From DASVNK01 sp036383895 (lineage in GTDB: Bacteria > Verrucomicrobiota > Verrucomicrobiia > Limisphaerales > SXQI01), in the NCBI GenBank assembly GCA_036383895.1, contig DASVNK010000045.1, positions 1 through 64,000 of the forward strand: a stretch of DNA of 64,000 nt, given 5' to 3'. This document shows, in pieces, positions 7,163 to 17,089 of the stretch; position 1 is the first letter of the stretch; every line of letters begins with the position of its first letter. Position numbers and translations under genes: made by a program. Below the pieces are notes generated by a model that saw nothing but the letters and a program-made list of their open reading frames with translations, searched no databases and had not been told where the DNA came from.

Positions 7163-10100
7163 ACTCGATAGAACTTTGTATTCGGTCGCGGGGAGCTAGA
7201 ATCGGTATACAATAGTAAGCTGCCATTCCCGGTGAACTGTTGCAACGTCTGCCACTGGCCCGCCCCAAGGTCACTGGTCGCTTCAACGGTATACTGCCGC
7301 CCCTGAATCGATTGCCATCCAACCGCAGGGAATCCAGCATTTCGCTGGAAAGTCAACGTCACTCCCACCTCTGGAGTTCCACCATTGGCCGTGCCGGGCG
7401 TGCTTTGCGTTAGCGTGCGCCGGCCAATCGGCCCGTCATCACCCGGCGATCCAAATGACTGATTCGGCACCGCTGTATATTGTGCGTAATCGGCGAGAAC
7501 CGGCACGCCGAATTGCCGCATGCTTAGGTAAACCGCGCCGAAGGTCGAGGACAGTCGGAAGTTCGCATGCACTTCCTGCAATGGACTTACTGCACTGCCG
7601 TCGGCCCACACCAGCAGATAGCCACCTGCCGGAATCGTCGTGCCTGCCGGAAACGAAAATTTCGTAAGCGCCGCACTGTCGTCGCTCAATGTCCAGTCCG
7701 TCAGATCCACCGGCGTCAATCCTGCATTATGCAGTTCCAACCATGGGTCACGTTCACCGTTCATGTCCGTGATCCCTGTCGTATTGATCGGATGCACCTC
7801 GTTAATCCAAACCGGTGGAATTGTCGGCACATCCCGCAAAACCGAGTTCGGCGCGCCGGGCGTGGCCCGCACCGACACCGCGGATGTCAGCTGAAATTCT
7901 GAACCGAACACAACATCAGTGCTGCCAGCGCCCGACTGGTGGACCTCCACCGCCAAGACATTTTCTCCAACGACCAATCCCGTCGCCGGCACCGTGAATG
8001 GCCCTTCCAGAGTTGCGTTCCCCACCGTCGCACTGGCCGGAGTCGTGTGTGCGATCGTCCCCGCCGGCATCCGCAACCGATACACCTCCTGCCCGTTCAG
8101 GTAGAATACCGCGCCGTCGTCGATTACCGGCGTGATGTTGAGCGTCGCGCCCGCTGGATTCCCACTGAAATTAAACCGCGTGCGGAAATAATAAGCCGTG
8201 GAACCGATAGTGAGCGGAGTATTTTTCGCCACGGGCAGCGCGGCATCTTCAACGTATAACAACGCGTTCCCAGGCGTCCAACCGGAGTCCGGATAAGCCA
8301 ATGTATTCCAGTTTGCGCCTGGAGCCTGCGAACTCTCCAAGTACCGCCACGTTCCTGTGATGGGTACAATCGTAGTCGTCGCGTTCGTCGTCGCAGCCAG
8401 CGAAGCAGACCAATTACTCACACGCCGATTGTCCTCCCACGGATCGATCAGTTGCAGCGACGCGCCCTGAGTCGCCTCCACGGGCCACGGCGCGTTCGTT
8501 GAGAACTCAACTTCATCGACAATCAACTCCGGCCTGGTGCCGTTCGCCGGCCGTATTAGCTGAATCAATCCTCCCGTCGCCGGCAAATTCAACACTGCGT
8601 CCCCCAACGCGCGAGGTCCTCCACCATACGCGCCGCGGAAACCAGTAAGAAAGCGCGCCACGCAGACAAAAGAATTCGGCGGCAGTATCGTATTCGCCGG
8701 AAACGTGTAATCGTAACCGGTCAATCGCCAACCGCTGATATCCACCGTGTTCACCGCGGAAATGTTCGCCAATTCCACATACTCGGCCGACTGTTGCGTC
8801 GGCCGATGCATGATCTCGTTGATAACGATCGGCGGCGGCGCTTGCACGACCAGGTCGAACGATTCTTCGTCATTAAACGCCGGCGATCCGTTATCCATCA
8901 CCCGAATCGTCACTCGATTCGTGCCAATCACCGGATCGTTACCTACCTGCCACGTCAGAACGCCCGTCACCGGGTCTAATGTCGCGCCCGACGGCAATCC
9001 GAACGCAACGAAACTTAGTCCCTGCTCCGGTAGATCAGCATCGGTCGCGAGGTTCGTGAACGTGATTGTGTCCCGAGGACGCACCACCATGTTGCCAATC
9101 GGTGACAGCACCGGCGCGGTATTCACTTCATTCACGCCAATCAGGAAACTGGCCGTCGAGCTTGGCGTCCCGCCCGGTTCACTCACACGAACCACCACAT
9201 TGTAATCGCGCGGTCCTTGCGATTCGTTTGGCGTCCACGAAATCAATCCCGTCGCCGCATTAATCGTCAGCCCCGCCGGTCCGGAATCGATCGAGTAAGT
9301 CAACGCTGCCGGCGGCGTCTCGGGATCTTCTGCCGCAACTTGCACTGTCAACATCGTCCCTTCATTTACGTTGCGCGGGAAAATTTCCGTTATAATTGGA
9401 GGATTGTTTATGTCCACTACCGTCACCTGGAATGAGCGAGTCGCCGAGAGCGCCGGCGTTCCACCATCCGTTGCACGTACAATAATCGTGTAAACGCCCG
9501 GCCCCTGCGCCTCTGTTGGCGTCCACGTCACTTCACCGCGATTATCAATCTGAACCCCAACTGGAGCGCCAGATTCAAGCGTGTATACAATTGCCTGCGC
9601 CGGAAAATCAGCATCCGTCGCCGCCGCATTTACGATCAGCTCAGAACCCTCATTCACCGACACGTTCCCAAGCACCGGAATTTGCGGCGCCTGGTTCACT
9701 TCCCGCACATTCACCCGGAAAGTCATCGTCGCCGAACGCTGCGGCGTCCCATTATCCGTCGCGCGAACACTCAGTGTATAAACGCCCGGTCCATGCGTTT
9801 CGCTCGTCGGCCATGTGATCTGTCCGGAAGTCGGATTAATGCTCGCGCCAGAGGGTGGATTCACCAGCACAAAGGTAATCTGCTGACCCGCGTCCGGATC
9901 GGTCGCATTCACCGTCACGTTAAAGTTTGCTCCCTCATCAATTGAAGTATCACCGATCTGCATAATCACCGGCGCGCGATTCGCAAAATTCGCCGCGTTC
10001 GCCGTTCCCGGCGTCGGTGTCAGAAACAACGCGAAAGGTTCCGGCCCGCCATCCGGATAGCGTCCTTCGCTGATATTTTGCGCCTGCTGTCCAAACACTA

Positions 10101-13100
10101 CCGAATCCAGCAACTGCTCATCCGGCGTAAAAATCGCAATCTCCTCCCCGCCCGCGCTCAATGCAAAGCCCACGTGCAAATCGCGACCTGGCGCATTTTG
10201 CGTCGCTTCGTTATCCGCCCAAATAATCCGGAATTGCTTCGGCCCGATTGTATATCCCGCCGGAATTCGGAAGAGCGGTTCACTGATTGAATCGCTCAGA
10301 TAAAATCCGCTCAGATCGACCGTGTTCGTCCCGTCATTATACAACTCGAACCAATCCTCGAACTGGTTGTCTGCAGGATCACGGATGACCGATTGAGACG
10401 CAGCCACCCACTCGTTGATTGTCACCCGTACATTCGGAATGCTCTGATCGTTCGGTCCGCCCGGCGTCGGCACGTAAAGCATCCGCCGGCGACGCGGATC
10501 ACCATCCGGATACAATCCATACGAATTTTGCGGCGACGTAACCAGATACCGCAGATGATCCACCGTTCCCGATGTCGTCCCCTGCGGCCGCGTTAGCGCG
10601 ATAACTCCATTCGTTCCCGTCACGCGAAAGCCCGTATGCCATTCCGTCGCCGTCGTCTCGTTCGGTTCGCCGTCCAGCCACACCACCACAAACTGTCCCG
10701 CCAAAATCCGCGCTCCACTCGGGAACTGCCATTTCCCAGGGGCCGCAGGATCATCCGTCAACGCCATCCCACTCAGATCAACTTCCGTCGTCCCCTTGTT
10801 GTAAATTTCCAGCCACGGTTCGCGCTCGCCGAAAGAATCCGTCGGCCCGCTCACATTCACCGGCGCAATTTCGTTCAGCCAAATCTCCGGGAACGGCTGC
10901 AGCAATGTCCGCACAACGTTCTGTCTCCCCGGTGTCGCTCGCTCCGGATCAGCCACCGTGGTCGCCGCCCAATTGCCCGCGCGCCGATTGTCCTGCGCCG
11001 GATCGATCAACTGCAAGGAAGGCCCAAACCCATCCGCCAGCACTGGCCACGGCGGCAAATTCTCGTACCGCACTTCATCAATCACCACATTCTCCGACGC
11101 CGTCGCGCCGGGCTTGATCAACCGCAGCGTCTCTCCATCCCGCTGTAGATTGCCATTGTACGGCCCCAACACCGGCAGCAGCGGATCGTACACATTCGCG
11201 AACACCGCCCGGTTCTCGACAATCACCAAATAACCATTCGGCTGAATCAAACTCCCTGCCGGAAAGGTGAAATCGACCCCGCTCAACTGGAACCCGGAAA
11301 GATCAAACGCATAACTCGGATGTCGATTATGCAACTCAATAAACTCCGCGTCGGCGAAAGCCGGGTTGTACATGATCTCGTTGATCACCACCCAATCGTT
11401 CGGCTGCGGCACCGCGCCTGTGTATTCAATCGTGATCGAATCTGTCGCGTTCGGCACCAACTCCCCGCGCAGATCATATCCCGCGAACTGCAGAATATTC
11501 GTCCGCCCACCCAGGGGCACCACCATCGACCAATTCGTCAGATTGATCCACGTCACCGGGAATGGCACTCCATTCACCTCAATGCTAGCCACCGCAATAG
11601 GCGCGTATCCCGTCAACGTCACCGTCGGCTCGGCACTGATGAAATCCAAGCCGCTATTGCTCGTGATCGCCAGCGCCGGCGCATCCGCTCGCGCGACCTG
11701 GTTGGAAAGATTCGCCCGCGAGCTGTTCAAGAAAGTGGTAATGCTGCCGGGCGCGGTCAACGTCACTCCATTCTTAAGCTGCGCCTGCCGCCGCGCGTCC
11801 ACCTGTGGCTGGAAATTCTGCGGCAACGCCGGTCCTTTCACCGCATCCTGATATGCCCGGTAAAGCATCCGCCGATACACCGGCAGGTTCATCAACGTCT
11901 GCACCACGCCGTCCTGCGAACCAAAATACGGCGGCGCTCCCGGCTGGTCCCCTTCCCCCAGCACAAAATCAATATCCCACGGCAACAACGTCGCGCGCTG
12001 CCCAAGGGGCGCATACATATACATGTTCTGCCCCACGCGATACGAAAATGAGTCCCAATTCCCGACGAACCGATTAAACGCGAAAACCCGCATCCAATTC
12101 TCCACGTCCGCCAGCAGCGGCAGCGTCCGCAATCGCTCGGTCGAATTGTTCGCCGCGTTTACCAGATTGAATATCGTGCTGTAATCGTTCGCCGTGTCGG
12201 TCCCGGGGCGGATCTGCCAATTCCACCGATAACGCGCCAGCTTGTGCTGCCCGTCCGAAAGGTATCGTGACAATGTCGCCGGCGTTGAATTGAACCCGCT
12301 GTTCGCAGAATCGAATTCAAACCAAATCGCAATCTTGAACAAATCATCCTTCACCCCGCCGCCGCCGAACCAACTCTGCGCGTAGTAGCGATTCGGCTGC
12401 TCCATGTCATACACCACGTCGCGAAACCGCGTTCCGTTATGATAAAGCCGCATGTAATGGCTGTGCAGAAACGGAATGCCCATCTCTTCCGCAATCCAGT
12501 TCGCCACATCCGTCTTCATTCCCGTCCCTTCGCTTCCACCGTTGCCCGTCGAGGCGAACACGCGGTCGTCTATCCCCAGCAGCAAATCGTCTTTTGGCAC
12601 TGTCACTGCAAAATCGCCGCGCCCCGAATGGTACGGGCTGCCCTTGTCTCGAAAACCGATGTTATAAATCACACGCTGGTTCCCGTAGACCAGCGTGCCG
12701 TCATACCACGTATTGTCCAAATCCGGTGAAGCGGCGCGCGCGCTATCCATCGCTGCTGTGTTCCACATGTGGTAATGCGCAAAACTTCCAAACGGAATCG
12801 TATCTCCCCAGCGCACCAAACATTCCGTCACCGGCGCGTTCACCGGAAATGTGCTGCTGACAGATCCCGTCGAATCATCACTCGCTGTCACCCTAAACGC
12901 CACGCGCGCGCCTGATGCCTGGCCCGGAATGACTCCCGCGAACAATCCGTCGCCCGCCAACACATCACCACCCAACCCATCATCCCGCATCGTCACTGTC
13001 GTTAGCGTTGCGCTCGGATCAACCCGGAATTGCATTAGCGGCGCACCCAATCCATCCGGGTCCGAAACACGAGCCGTCACCACCACTGCTTCATTTGCAG

Positions 13101-15705
13101 CGGGCAACGCCGGCCGATGCGTCACGTCATAAATCGCCGGCCCCGCATTCTGTACGCGCCGGCTGTTCGCCAATCCCGGCGTGCCCAGGTTCTTCGGCAC
13201 ATTCATTCGCGCCGGCAGCTCGATCCAATTCCCGCGCACCCGCATCAACACTTCCGGCCATCCTGAAACCCATCGCACCTTCGCCCGAATCGTCGCGATC
13301 CCCGAAGTCACCGCTCGCACGGTCGTCCCTCGAATCACATTATGCGCGGTGTCCCCGTCTCCGGGCGCCCGCACAAACATCGCATTCGGACCAGAGAACG
13401 CCCCCCCGTTCGTAATAAAGCTGCCGCGATGGTTCCCCCAGAACGTCCACGTGCTATTCGGCTGATCAAAGTTGCCATTCACCAGAATATTCGTGCTGCC
13501 GCTCGGAATGAACTCGATGTCATCCACCAAACACTCGCCCGCTCCCTGCATCGAAATCTGGAAAAAATTATAGGTTCCGTTCCCGTGATCCAACCGTCCC
13601 GTGTATTCCACCGTCGTCCACCCCGCCTTCTGCGATTCATTGCTCGGCGCCCAACTTCCCGCAAACATCGTGTCCGCCCGCGCATCCACCAACTCCAAAC
13701 TCGATCCACCCCCGTCCGCCAACTCCGACCAACGCCCGCCGTCGTGATAGATCACCTCGCTCACATCGATATAAATCGTGCTCGTCACCTGCACGTTCAG
13801 CGAATTCGTTTCTGTCACGAAATCCCGCATCGCCAGCGCCACCCGTTCACTCGACCGGCTCAATGATCCGTCAAAATTCCCGAACGTATTGTTCGTATTT
13901 AACTGTGGATAATTGGCCAGCGTCCGCACGACATCCCTCGCCACCACTACGTATCCATTCGCCGGAACAGTAGCCCCGGCCGGAAACTCAAAATCAATTC
14001 CGTCGGAAATAATCCACCCACTCAAATCCACCGCACTGCCGGATCGATTATGAATCTCCACATACTGATCATTGTCGTCGCCCGTGATCGAGTGATACAT
14101 CAACTCGCTGATCACAACATTCTCGATGCGCCTCTCCGCATTCGGCAACCCAGGCGTCGGCGCAGACAACCGCCGCAACGTCGGCGAACCATCCGGCGCG
14201 CGCCCCGTGCTGACTCCATTCTCCTGCCCCTCAAATTTAACCGCATCAAAAACTCGATCCTTATTCGCCGACGCGAAATAAATCGTCTCTCCCGCAGAAC
14301 TCAGCGCGAACCCAAGTTGGGACTGCTGAAACCGAATAAACTGCCCTGGCCCGAGAATCGTCGGCGACGGAATCCGAAAACGATTCGTCGTGATATCGTC
14401 CGTCAAAATACAGTTCGAAATATCAACGTTCCCGTTGCTCGCGTTATAAAGCTCGATGAAGTCCTCCACCGGGTCGTCCGTGTGAGCCAGGAATTCGTTA
14501 ATCACCACCGCTTTTGCCGCGGTCGGCTGAATCGCATCGACCTGCCCCGGCGAACCCCCAATCATTTCACTCGCCGCCCACGCGCGGTGATCGTCCTCCC
14601 CATAACTCGGCTTCGCCAAAATCAAGGAATGTCCGCTCCCGTCCGGCAACACCGGCCACGGCGGATTCGAATCATATTCCACTTCCAACCGCACCGCCCC
14701 CGCCTCGTTCAACAACAGCACCGCATCCCCGCCATTATTCAGCCGCCCCGTGAACGGTCCCAAAACACCAGTAATCCCATATGTGATCTGCACCAACGCC
14801 GGATCCGCCGCCACCACCACAAACTCGCCCGCCTCCAACCTGAATCCATCCGGAAATTGATATTCAATCCCGCCCGCAATCTTCCACCCCGTTAAATCCA
14901 CAAAAATCGTCTCACCATTATAAATCTCCACAAACTCCAAACTATTCGTGTCCGTCCGCGGGGCAGGGTTATACATGATTTCCGAAAACGTCAGCCCCGT
15001 CCGCCGATTCGAAGGTCCCAGCGGCTCCCGGTCCGGCAAATACGTGAACGTTCCGGGCGCTGACACATTTCCAATATCCCTGAACTCCGCCGTTGCCACC
15101 TCATTCGTGTTCACGCTCGCCAGCGCCATCCCGAAAAACAAACTGCTCGGCAACGCCAACGTCGTCGTTCCCAGCACCTGCCAATTCTGCCCATCAAAAC
15201 TCCCATACCCCGTGAACACATTCCCCGCCCGCCGCAGTCGCAGCCACATCTGCGGATAATTCGGCGGAAACTGCGTCGCCGGAGCCACCGTGCTTGACGC
15301 CGCCCCAGCCGTCGCGCGCGATTCAAAAAACGCTCCCAATTGTGCTGAAGACGAGAACACCCCCGCAAATCTCGACCCCACATCCAACCCTTCTCGCGCC
15401 ATCAATCCGGCCTGCACATATGAATCCGTAATCGTCAGACTCTGCACCCGCACGCGCACGTCGAAATCGCCCGTCCGTTGCGCCTGCCCAAATTGAAACT
15501 GGTCCGCCGCGCCGCCAATCTCTCGCCCCGCCGAACGCAAATTATACCCGCCACTTACCTGTGTCGTCGCGCCAGCGGTATCTCCACCGATATTCGATCC
15601 GGAGTAAATCTGCCCAAAGGAAGAACTGACCAATCCAAAAACAACCACCAACTGCAATGCAGCGCGTGCGGCGAAACTTCTCATGTTACGGCTTTGTGAC
15701 AGCAC
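7150..15705 (-). CDS. Giant secreted lamin-tail-domain / CotH-kinase / cadherin-like protein
   Basis: The 2851-residue protein has a signal peptide (about 1-32, ending FGQ). A concanavalin/DUF1349-like beta domain follows (~35-215), then three lamin-tail domains (~240, ~400, ~530) with the NEIMYNP/ELYN pattern. A CotH-type protein kinase-like domain lies at ~960-1330 with LLPWDIDFVLGEG near 1243. Three more lamin-tail domains follow (~1437, ~1600, ~1760), then four cadherin/He-PIG-like repeats (~1907-2285; DADFPAQ, GPGVYTI). Next come another lamin-tail domain (~2290), a jelly-roll-like segment (~2430-2610) and a last lamin-tail domain (~2630). The C-terminal ~80 residues (GRQYTVEATSDLG, FYRVRSN) match the end common in Verrucomicrobia secreted proteins. 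Likely a surface or extracellular structural/adhesive protein; CotH domains phosphorylate spore-coat proteins in Bacillus, but activity here is unproven. Confidence 0.9.
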   Translation of the reverse strand: MLSQSRNMRSFAARAALQLVVVFGLVSSSFGQIYSGSNIGGDTAGATTQVSGGYNLRSAGREIGGAADQFQFGQAQRTGDFDVRVRVQSLTITDSYVQAGLMAREGLDVGSRFAGVFSSSAQLGAFFESRATAGAASSTVAPATQFPPNYPQMWLRLRRAGNVFTGYGSFDGQNWQVLGTTTLALPSSLFFGMALASVNTNEVATAEFRDIGNVSAPGTFTYLPDREPLGPSNRRTGLTFSEIMYNPAPRTDTNSLEFVEIYNGETIFVDLTGWKIAGGIEYQFPDGFRLEAGEFVVVAADPALVQITYGITGVLGPFTGRLNNGGDAVLLLNEAGAVRLEVEYDSNPPWPVLPDGSGHSLILAKPSYGEDDHRAWAASEMIGGSPGQVDAIQPTAAKAVVINEFLAHTDDPVEDFIELYNASNGNVDISNCILTDDITTNRFRIPSPTILGPGQFIRFQQSQLGFALSSAGETIYFASANKDRVFDAVKFEGQENGVSTGRAPDGSPTLRRLSAPTPGLPNAERRIENVVISELMYHSITGDDNDQYVEIHNRSGSAVDLSGWIISDGIDFEFPAGATVPANGYVVVARDVVRTLANYPQLNTNNTFGNFDGSLSRSSERVALAMRDFVTETNSLNVQVTSTIYIDVSEVIYHDGGRWSELADGGGSSLELVDARADTMFAGSWAPSNESQKAGWTTVEYTGRLDHGNGTYNFFQISMQGAGECLVDDIEFIPSGSTNILVNGNFDQPNSTWTFWGNHRGSFITNGGAFSGPNAMFVRAPGDGDTAHNVIRGTTVRAVTSGIATIRAKVRWVSGWPEVLMRVRGNWIELPARMNVPKNLGTPGLANSRRVQNAGPAIYDVTHRPALPAANEAVVVTARVSDPDGLGAPLMQFRVDPSATLTTVTMRDDGLGGDVLAGDGLFAGVIPGQASGARVAFRVTASDDSTGSVSSTFPVNAPVTECLVRWGDTIPFGSFAHYHMWNTAAMDSARAASPDLDNTWYDGTLVYGNQRVIYNIGFRDKGSPYHSGRGDFAVTVPKDDLLLGIDDRVFASTGNGGSEGTGMKTDVANWIAEEMGIPFLHSHYMRLYHNGTRFRDVVYDMEQPNRYYAQSWFGGGGVKDDLFKIAIWFEFDSANSGFNSTPATLSRYLSDGQHKLARYRWNWQIRPGTDTANDYSTIFNLVNAANNSTERLRTLPLLADVENWMRVFAFNRFVGNWDSFSYRVGQNMYMYAPLGQRATLLPWDIDFVLGEGDQPGAPPYFGSQDGVVQTLMNLPVYRRMLYRAYQDAVKGPALPQNFQPQVDARRQAQLKNGVTLTAPGSITTFLNSSRANLSNQVARADAPALAITSNSGLDFISAEPTVTLTGYAPIAVASIEVNGVPFPVTWINLTNWSMVVPLGGRTNILQFAGYDLRGELVPNATDSITIEYTGAVPQPNDWVVINEIMYNPAFADAEFIELHNRHPSYAFDLSGFQLSGVDFTFPAGSLIQPNGYLVIVENRAVFANVYDPLLPVLGPYNGNLQRDGETLRLIKPGATASENVVIDEVRYENLPPWPVLADGFGPSLQLIDPAQDNRRAGNWAATTVADPERATPGRQNVVRTLLQPFPEIWLNEIAPVNVSGPTDSFGEREPWLEIYNKGTTEVDLSGMALTDDPAAPGKWQFPSGARILAGQFVVVWLDGEPNETTATEWHTGFRVTGTNGVIALTRPQGTTSGTVDHLRYLVTSPQNSYGLYPDGDPRRRRMLYVPTPGGPNDQSIPNVRVTINEWVAASQSVIRDPADNQFEDWFELYNDGTNTVDLSGFYLSDSISEPLFRIPAGYTIGPKQFRIIWADNEATQNAPGRDLHVGFALSAGGEEIAIFTPDEQLLDSVVFGQQAQNISEGRYPDGGPEPFALFLTPTPGTANAANFANRAPVIMQIGDTSIDEGANFNVTVNATDPDAGQQITFVLVNPPSGASINPTSGQITWPTSETHGPGVYTLSVRATDNGTPQRSATMTFRVNVREVNQAPQIPVLGNVSVNEGSELIVNAAATDADFPAQAIVYTLESGAPVGVQIDNRGEVTWTPTEAQGPGVYTIIVRATDGGTPALSATRSFQVTVVDINNPPIITEIFPRNVNEGTMLTVQVAAEDPETPPAALTYSIDSGPAGLTINAATGLISWTPNESQGPRDYNVVVRVSEPGGTPSSTASFLIGVNEVNTAPVLSPIGNMVVRPRDTITFTNLATDADLPEQGLSFVAFGLPSGATLDPVTGVLTWQVGNDPVIGTNRVTIRVMDNGSPAFNDEESFDLVVQAPPPIVINEIMHRPTQQSAEYVELANISAVNTVDISGWRLTGYDYTFPANTILPPNSFVCVARFLTGFRGAYGGGPRALGDAVLNLPATGGLIQLIRPANGTRPELIVDEVEFSTNAPWPVEATQGASLQLIDPWEDNRRVSNWSASLAATTNATTTIVPITGTWRYLESSQAPGANWNTLAYPDSGWTPGNALLYVEDAALPVAKNTPLTIGSTAYYFRTRFNFSGNPAGATLNITPVIDDGAVFYLNGQEVYRLRMPAGTIAHTTPASATVGNATLEGPFTVPATGLVVGENVLAVEVHQSGAGSTDVVFGSEFQLTSAVSVRATPGAPNSVLRDVPTIPPVWINEVHPINTTGITDMNGERDPWLELHNAGLTPVDLTDWTLSDDSAALTKFSFPAGTTIPAGGYLLVWADGSAVSPLQEVHANFRLSSTFGAVYLSMRQFGVPVLADYAQYTAVPNQSFGSPGDDGPIGRRTLTQSTPGTANGGTPEVGVTLTFQRNAGFPAVGWQSIQGRQYTVEATSDLGAGQWQTLQQFTGNGSLLLYTDSSSPRPNTKFYRVRSN

Positions 15706-15814
15706 GCGGCTACACTGCGGGTTGCATAATGCCAGGTGCTAATGATGAACAATCCTGCCGCACCCCACATTGCCCCGCAAGAACTTTGCCTTTCCCAAAC
15801 GCGTCCCGTACAGC

Positions 15815-15840
15815 AAAAAACCCGCGGCGTCAACCGCGGG
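15815..15840 (-). terminator. Terminator of the DUF4142 gene
   Basis: The stem CCCGCGG (15821-15827) pairs with CCGCGGG (15834-15840). On the minus strand the hairpin is followed by six T (complement of 15815-15820). It lies 33 bases past the DUF4142 stop and in front of the giant LTD gene, separating the two transcripts. Confidence 0.8.
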
Positions 15841-15873
15841 CTCGCAATTCCTAGTAACGAGTTTTGCCCCTCG

Positions 15874-16956
15874 TTATTGATCTTTCTTCTCGCTGCCAGT
15901 CTCGACCGAAGCCGAACCGCCCACCGCCGCATCGTCCGTGTCTACATCAACGTCTGCGTCCGCTTCGATGCTCGCGTCCGCGTCATTGTCATTGTTCGCG
16001 CGCGGATTCGGGATGATACCGAGGAACTTTCCATCGCTCTTGTCCGTGGAAAGACCTAGCACTTTGCCGTCGTCTTTCTGGAAGATCTTACCATCCTTGT
16101 CCGTATCAACGTCTGCTTCTACAGAGGCGTCATCTGTATCGATGTCCGCATCCGCAGTGATCGAGGCGTTGTTCTGGTTGATCGTTCCGCTCGCATCCGT
16201 CTCAGTCGCTCCGTCCAGCGAAGAACGCGGACGATCCGTGCTGGTCGGCCGATCCGAGATCGGGCTCTTTTCACGAGGACCGCTCTCCGCCTTTGCTGCG
16301 CCGCCCACTGCATCACTTCCCGTATCGACATCCACGTCAGCCGACAATTGCGCTTCATCGACACCAACGCTCTTCGCAGCGGCCTGGGCCATCTGCAAAT
16401 GCTGTTGAAGTTTCGGCAACGTCGCTGAAATGAACTGTTTCAGTTCAGGATCATTCACCTGGCTCTGCGCCTTTTGGAATTCCTGGATGTCTTTCTTGTG
16501 ATGTTTGACCGCCATCTTCGCGAATTCCTTGTCGAATTCAGCGCCCTTCTGGCCCTGCAATTTGCTCAGGTGCTGCTGATGCTTCTGATGATCACCCTGG
16601 CCTTGCTTGTCCTGGCTGATCTGTTTGCTCGAAGCAATCTGCTGCAACTTCTGGTTCGCTTCCGTGTGGTCGCGGACCAACGCTGCGGCCAGCGCCTTCA
16701 CTTGCGGATCTTGCCCGTTCTGCTGCCCGAGCTGCCCCATTTGCACTTCCATCTGTCCCGATGCCATGGCCTTCTGGACAAACTTCTCCACCTGCATCTG
16801 GCCGCTCTGCCCAGCCTGGCTGCTGCTGGCCTGGTGCTTGTCTTGTTTATGCGCTTTATCCCCGTGATCTTCAGCCTGCAGCGCAGTGCAAGTGACTAAA
16901 GTCGTGGCGATGACAACGCCGTTTTTGAAAACACGTCTACCCAATTTCATATTCAT
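15874..16956 (-). CDS. DUF4142 periplasmic protein with Asp-rich EF-hand-like tail
   Basis: The 360-residue protein has a signal peptide (about 1-28, ending LQA). A His/Gln/Lys-rich linker follows, then a DUF4142 four-helix domain (~53-195) with QKAMASGQMEVQMGQL, VRDHTEANQKLQ and MAVKHHKKDIQEFQ. The tail (~200-360) is unusual, with repeated DVDT, DADIDTDD and DADVDVDTDD runs plus DTDKDGKIFQKD near residue 282. That last stretch fits the EF-hand loop spacing DxDxDGxIxxxD. DUF4142 proteins are often stress-related and predicted periplasmic, but their function is unknown. The tail suggests calcium or other cation binding. Monocistronic, with its own terminator. Confidence 0.85.
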   Translation of the reverse strand: MNMKLGRRVFKNGVVIATTLVTCTALQAEDHGDKAHKQDKHQASSSQAGQSGQMQVEKFVQKAMASGQMEVQMGQLGQQNGQDPQVKALAAALVRDHTEANQKLQQIASSKQISQDKQGQGDHQKHQQHLSKLQGQKGAEFDKEFAKMAVKHHKKDIQEFQKAQSQVNDPELKQFISATLPKLQQHLQMAQAAAKSVGVDEAQLSADVDVDTGSDAVGGAAKAESGPREKSPISDRPTSTDRPRSSLDGATETDASGTINQNNASITADADIDTDDASVEADVDTDKDGKIFQKDDGKVLGLSTDKSDGKFLGIIPNPRANNDNDADASIEADADVDVDTDDAAVGGSASVETGSEKKDQ

Positions 16957-17045
16957 ATGGATCTCCTCTACACCGCAAACTAAGCGCGCTTCACGCTGCT
17001 ACAATCAGGGTGCCGGGCTGATTGCCCGCTCGGAAGAGACCTTAA

Positions 17046-17070
17046 AGAAAACCCGGGCGACGGAGCCCGG
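17046..17070 (-). terminator. Terminator of the phc-like signalling operon
   Basis: The stem CCGGGC (17053-17058) pairs with GCCCGG (17065-17070) around GACGGA. Read on the minus strand it is followed by GTTTTCTTTAAG. It lies 20 bases past the last gene of the four-gene operon. Confidence 0.7.
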
Positions 17071-17089
17071 ACTAGAAATAACCCAATTG

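Noticed and set aside
14050..14895. 281-residue + strand frame opposite the giant LTD gene
   Set aside because: It is Arg/His/Pro-rich with no motif; the minus-strand protein shows domains throughout.
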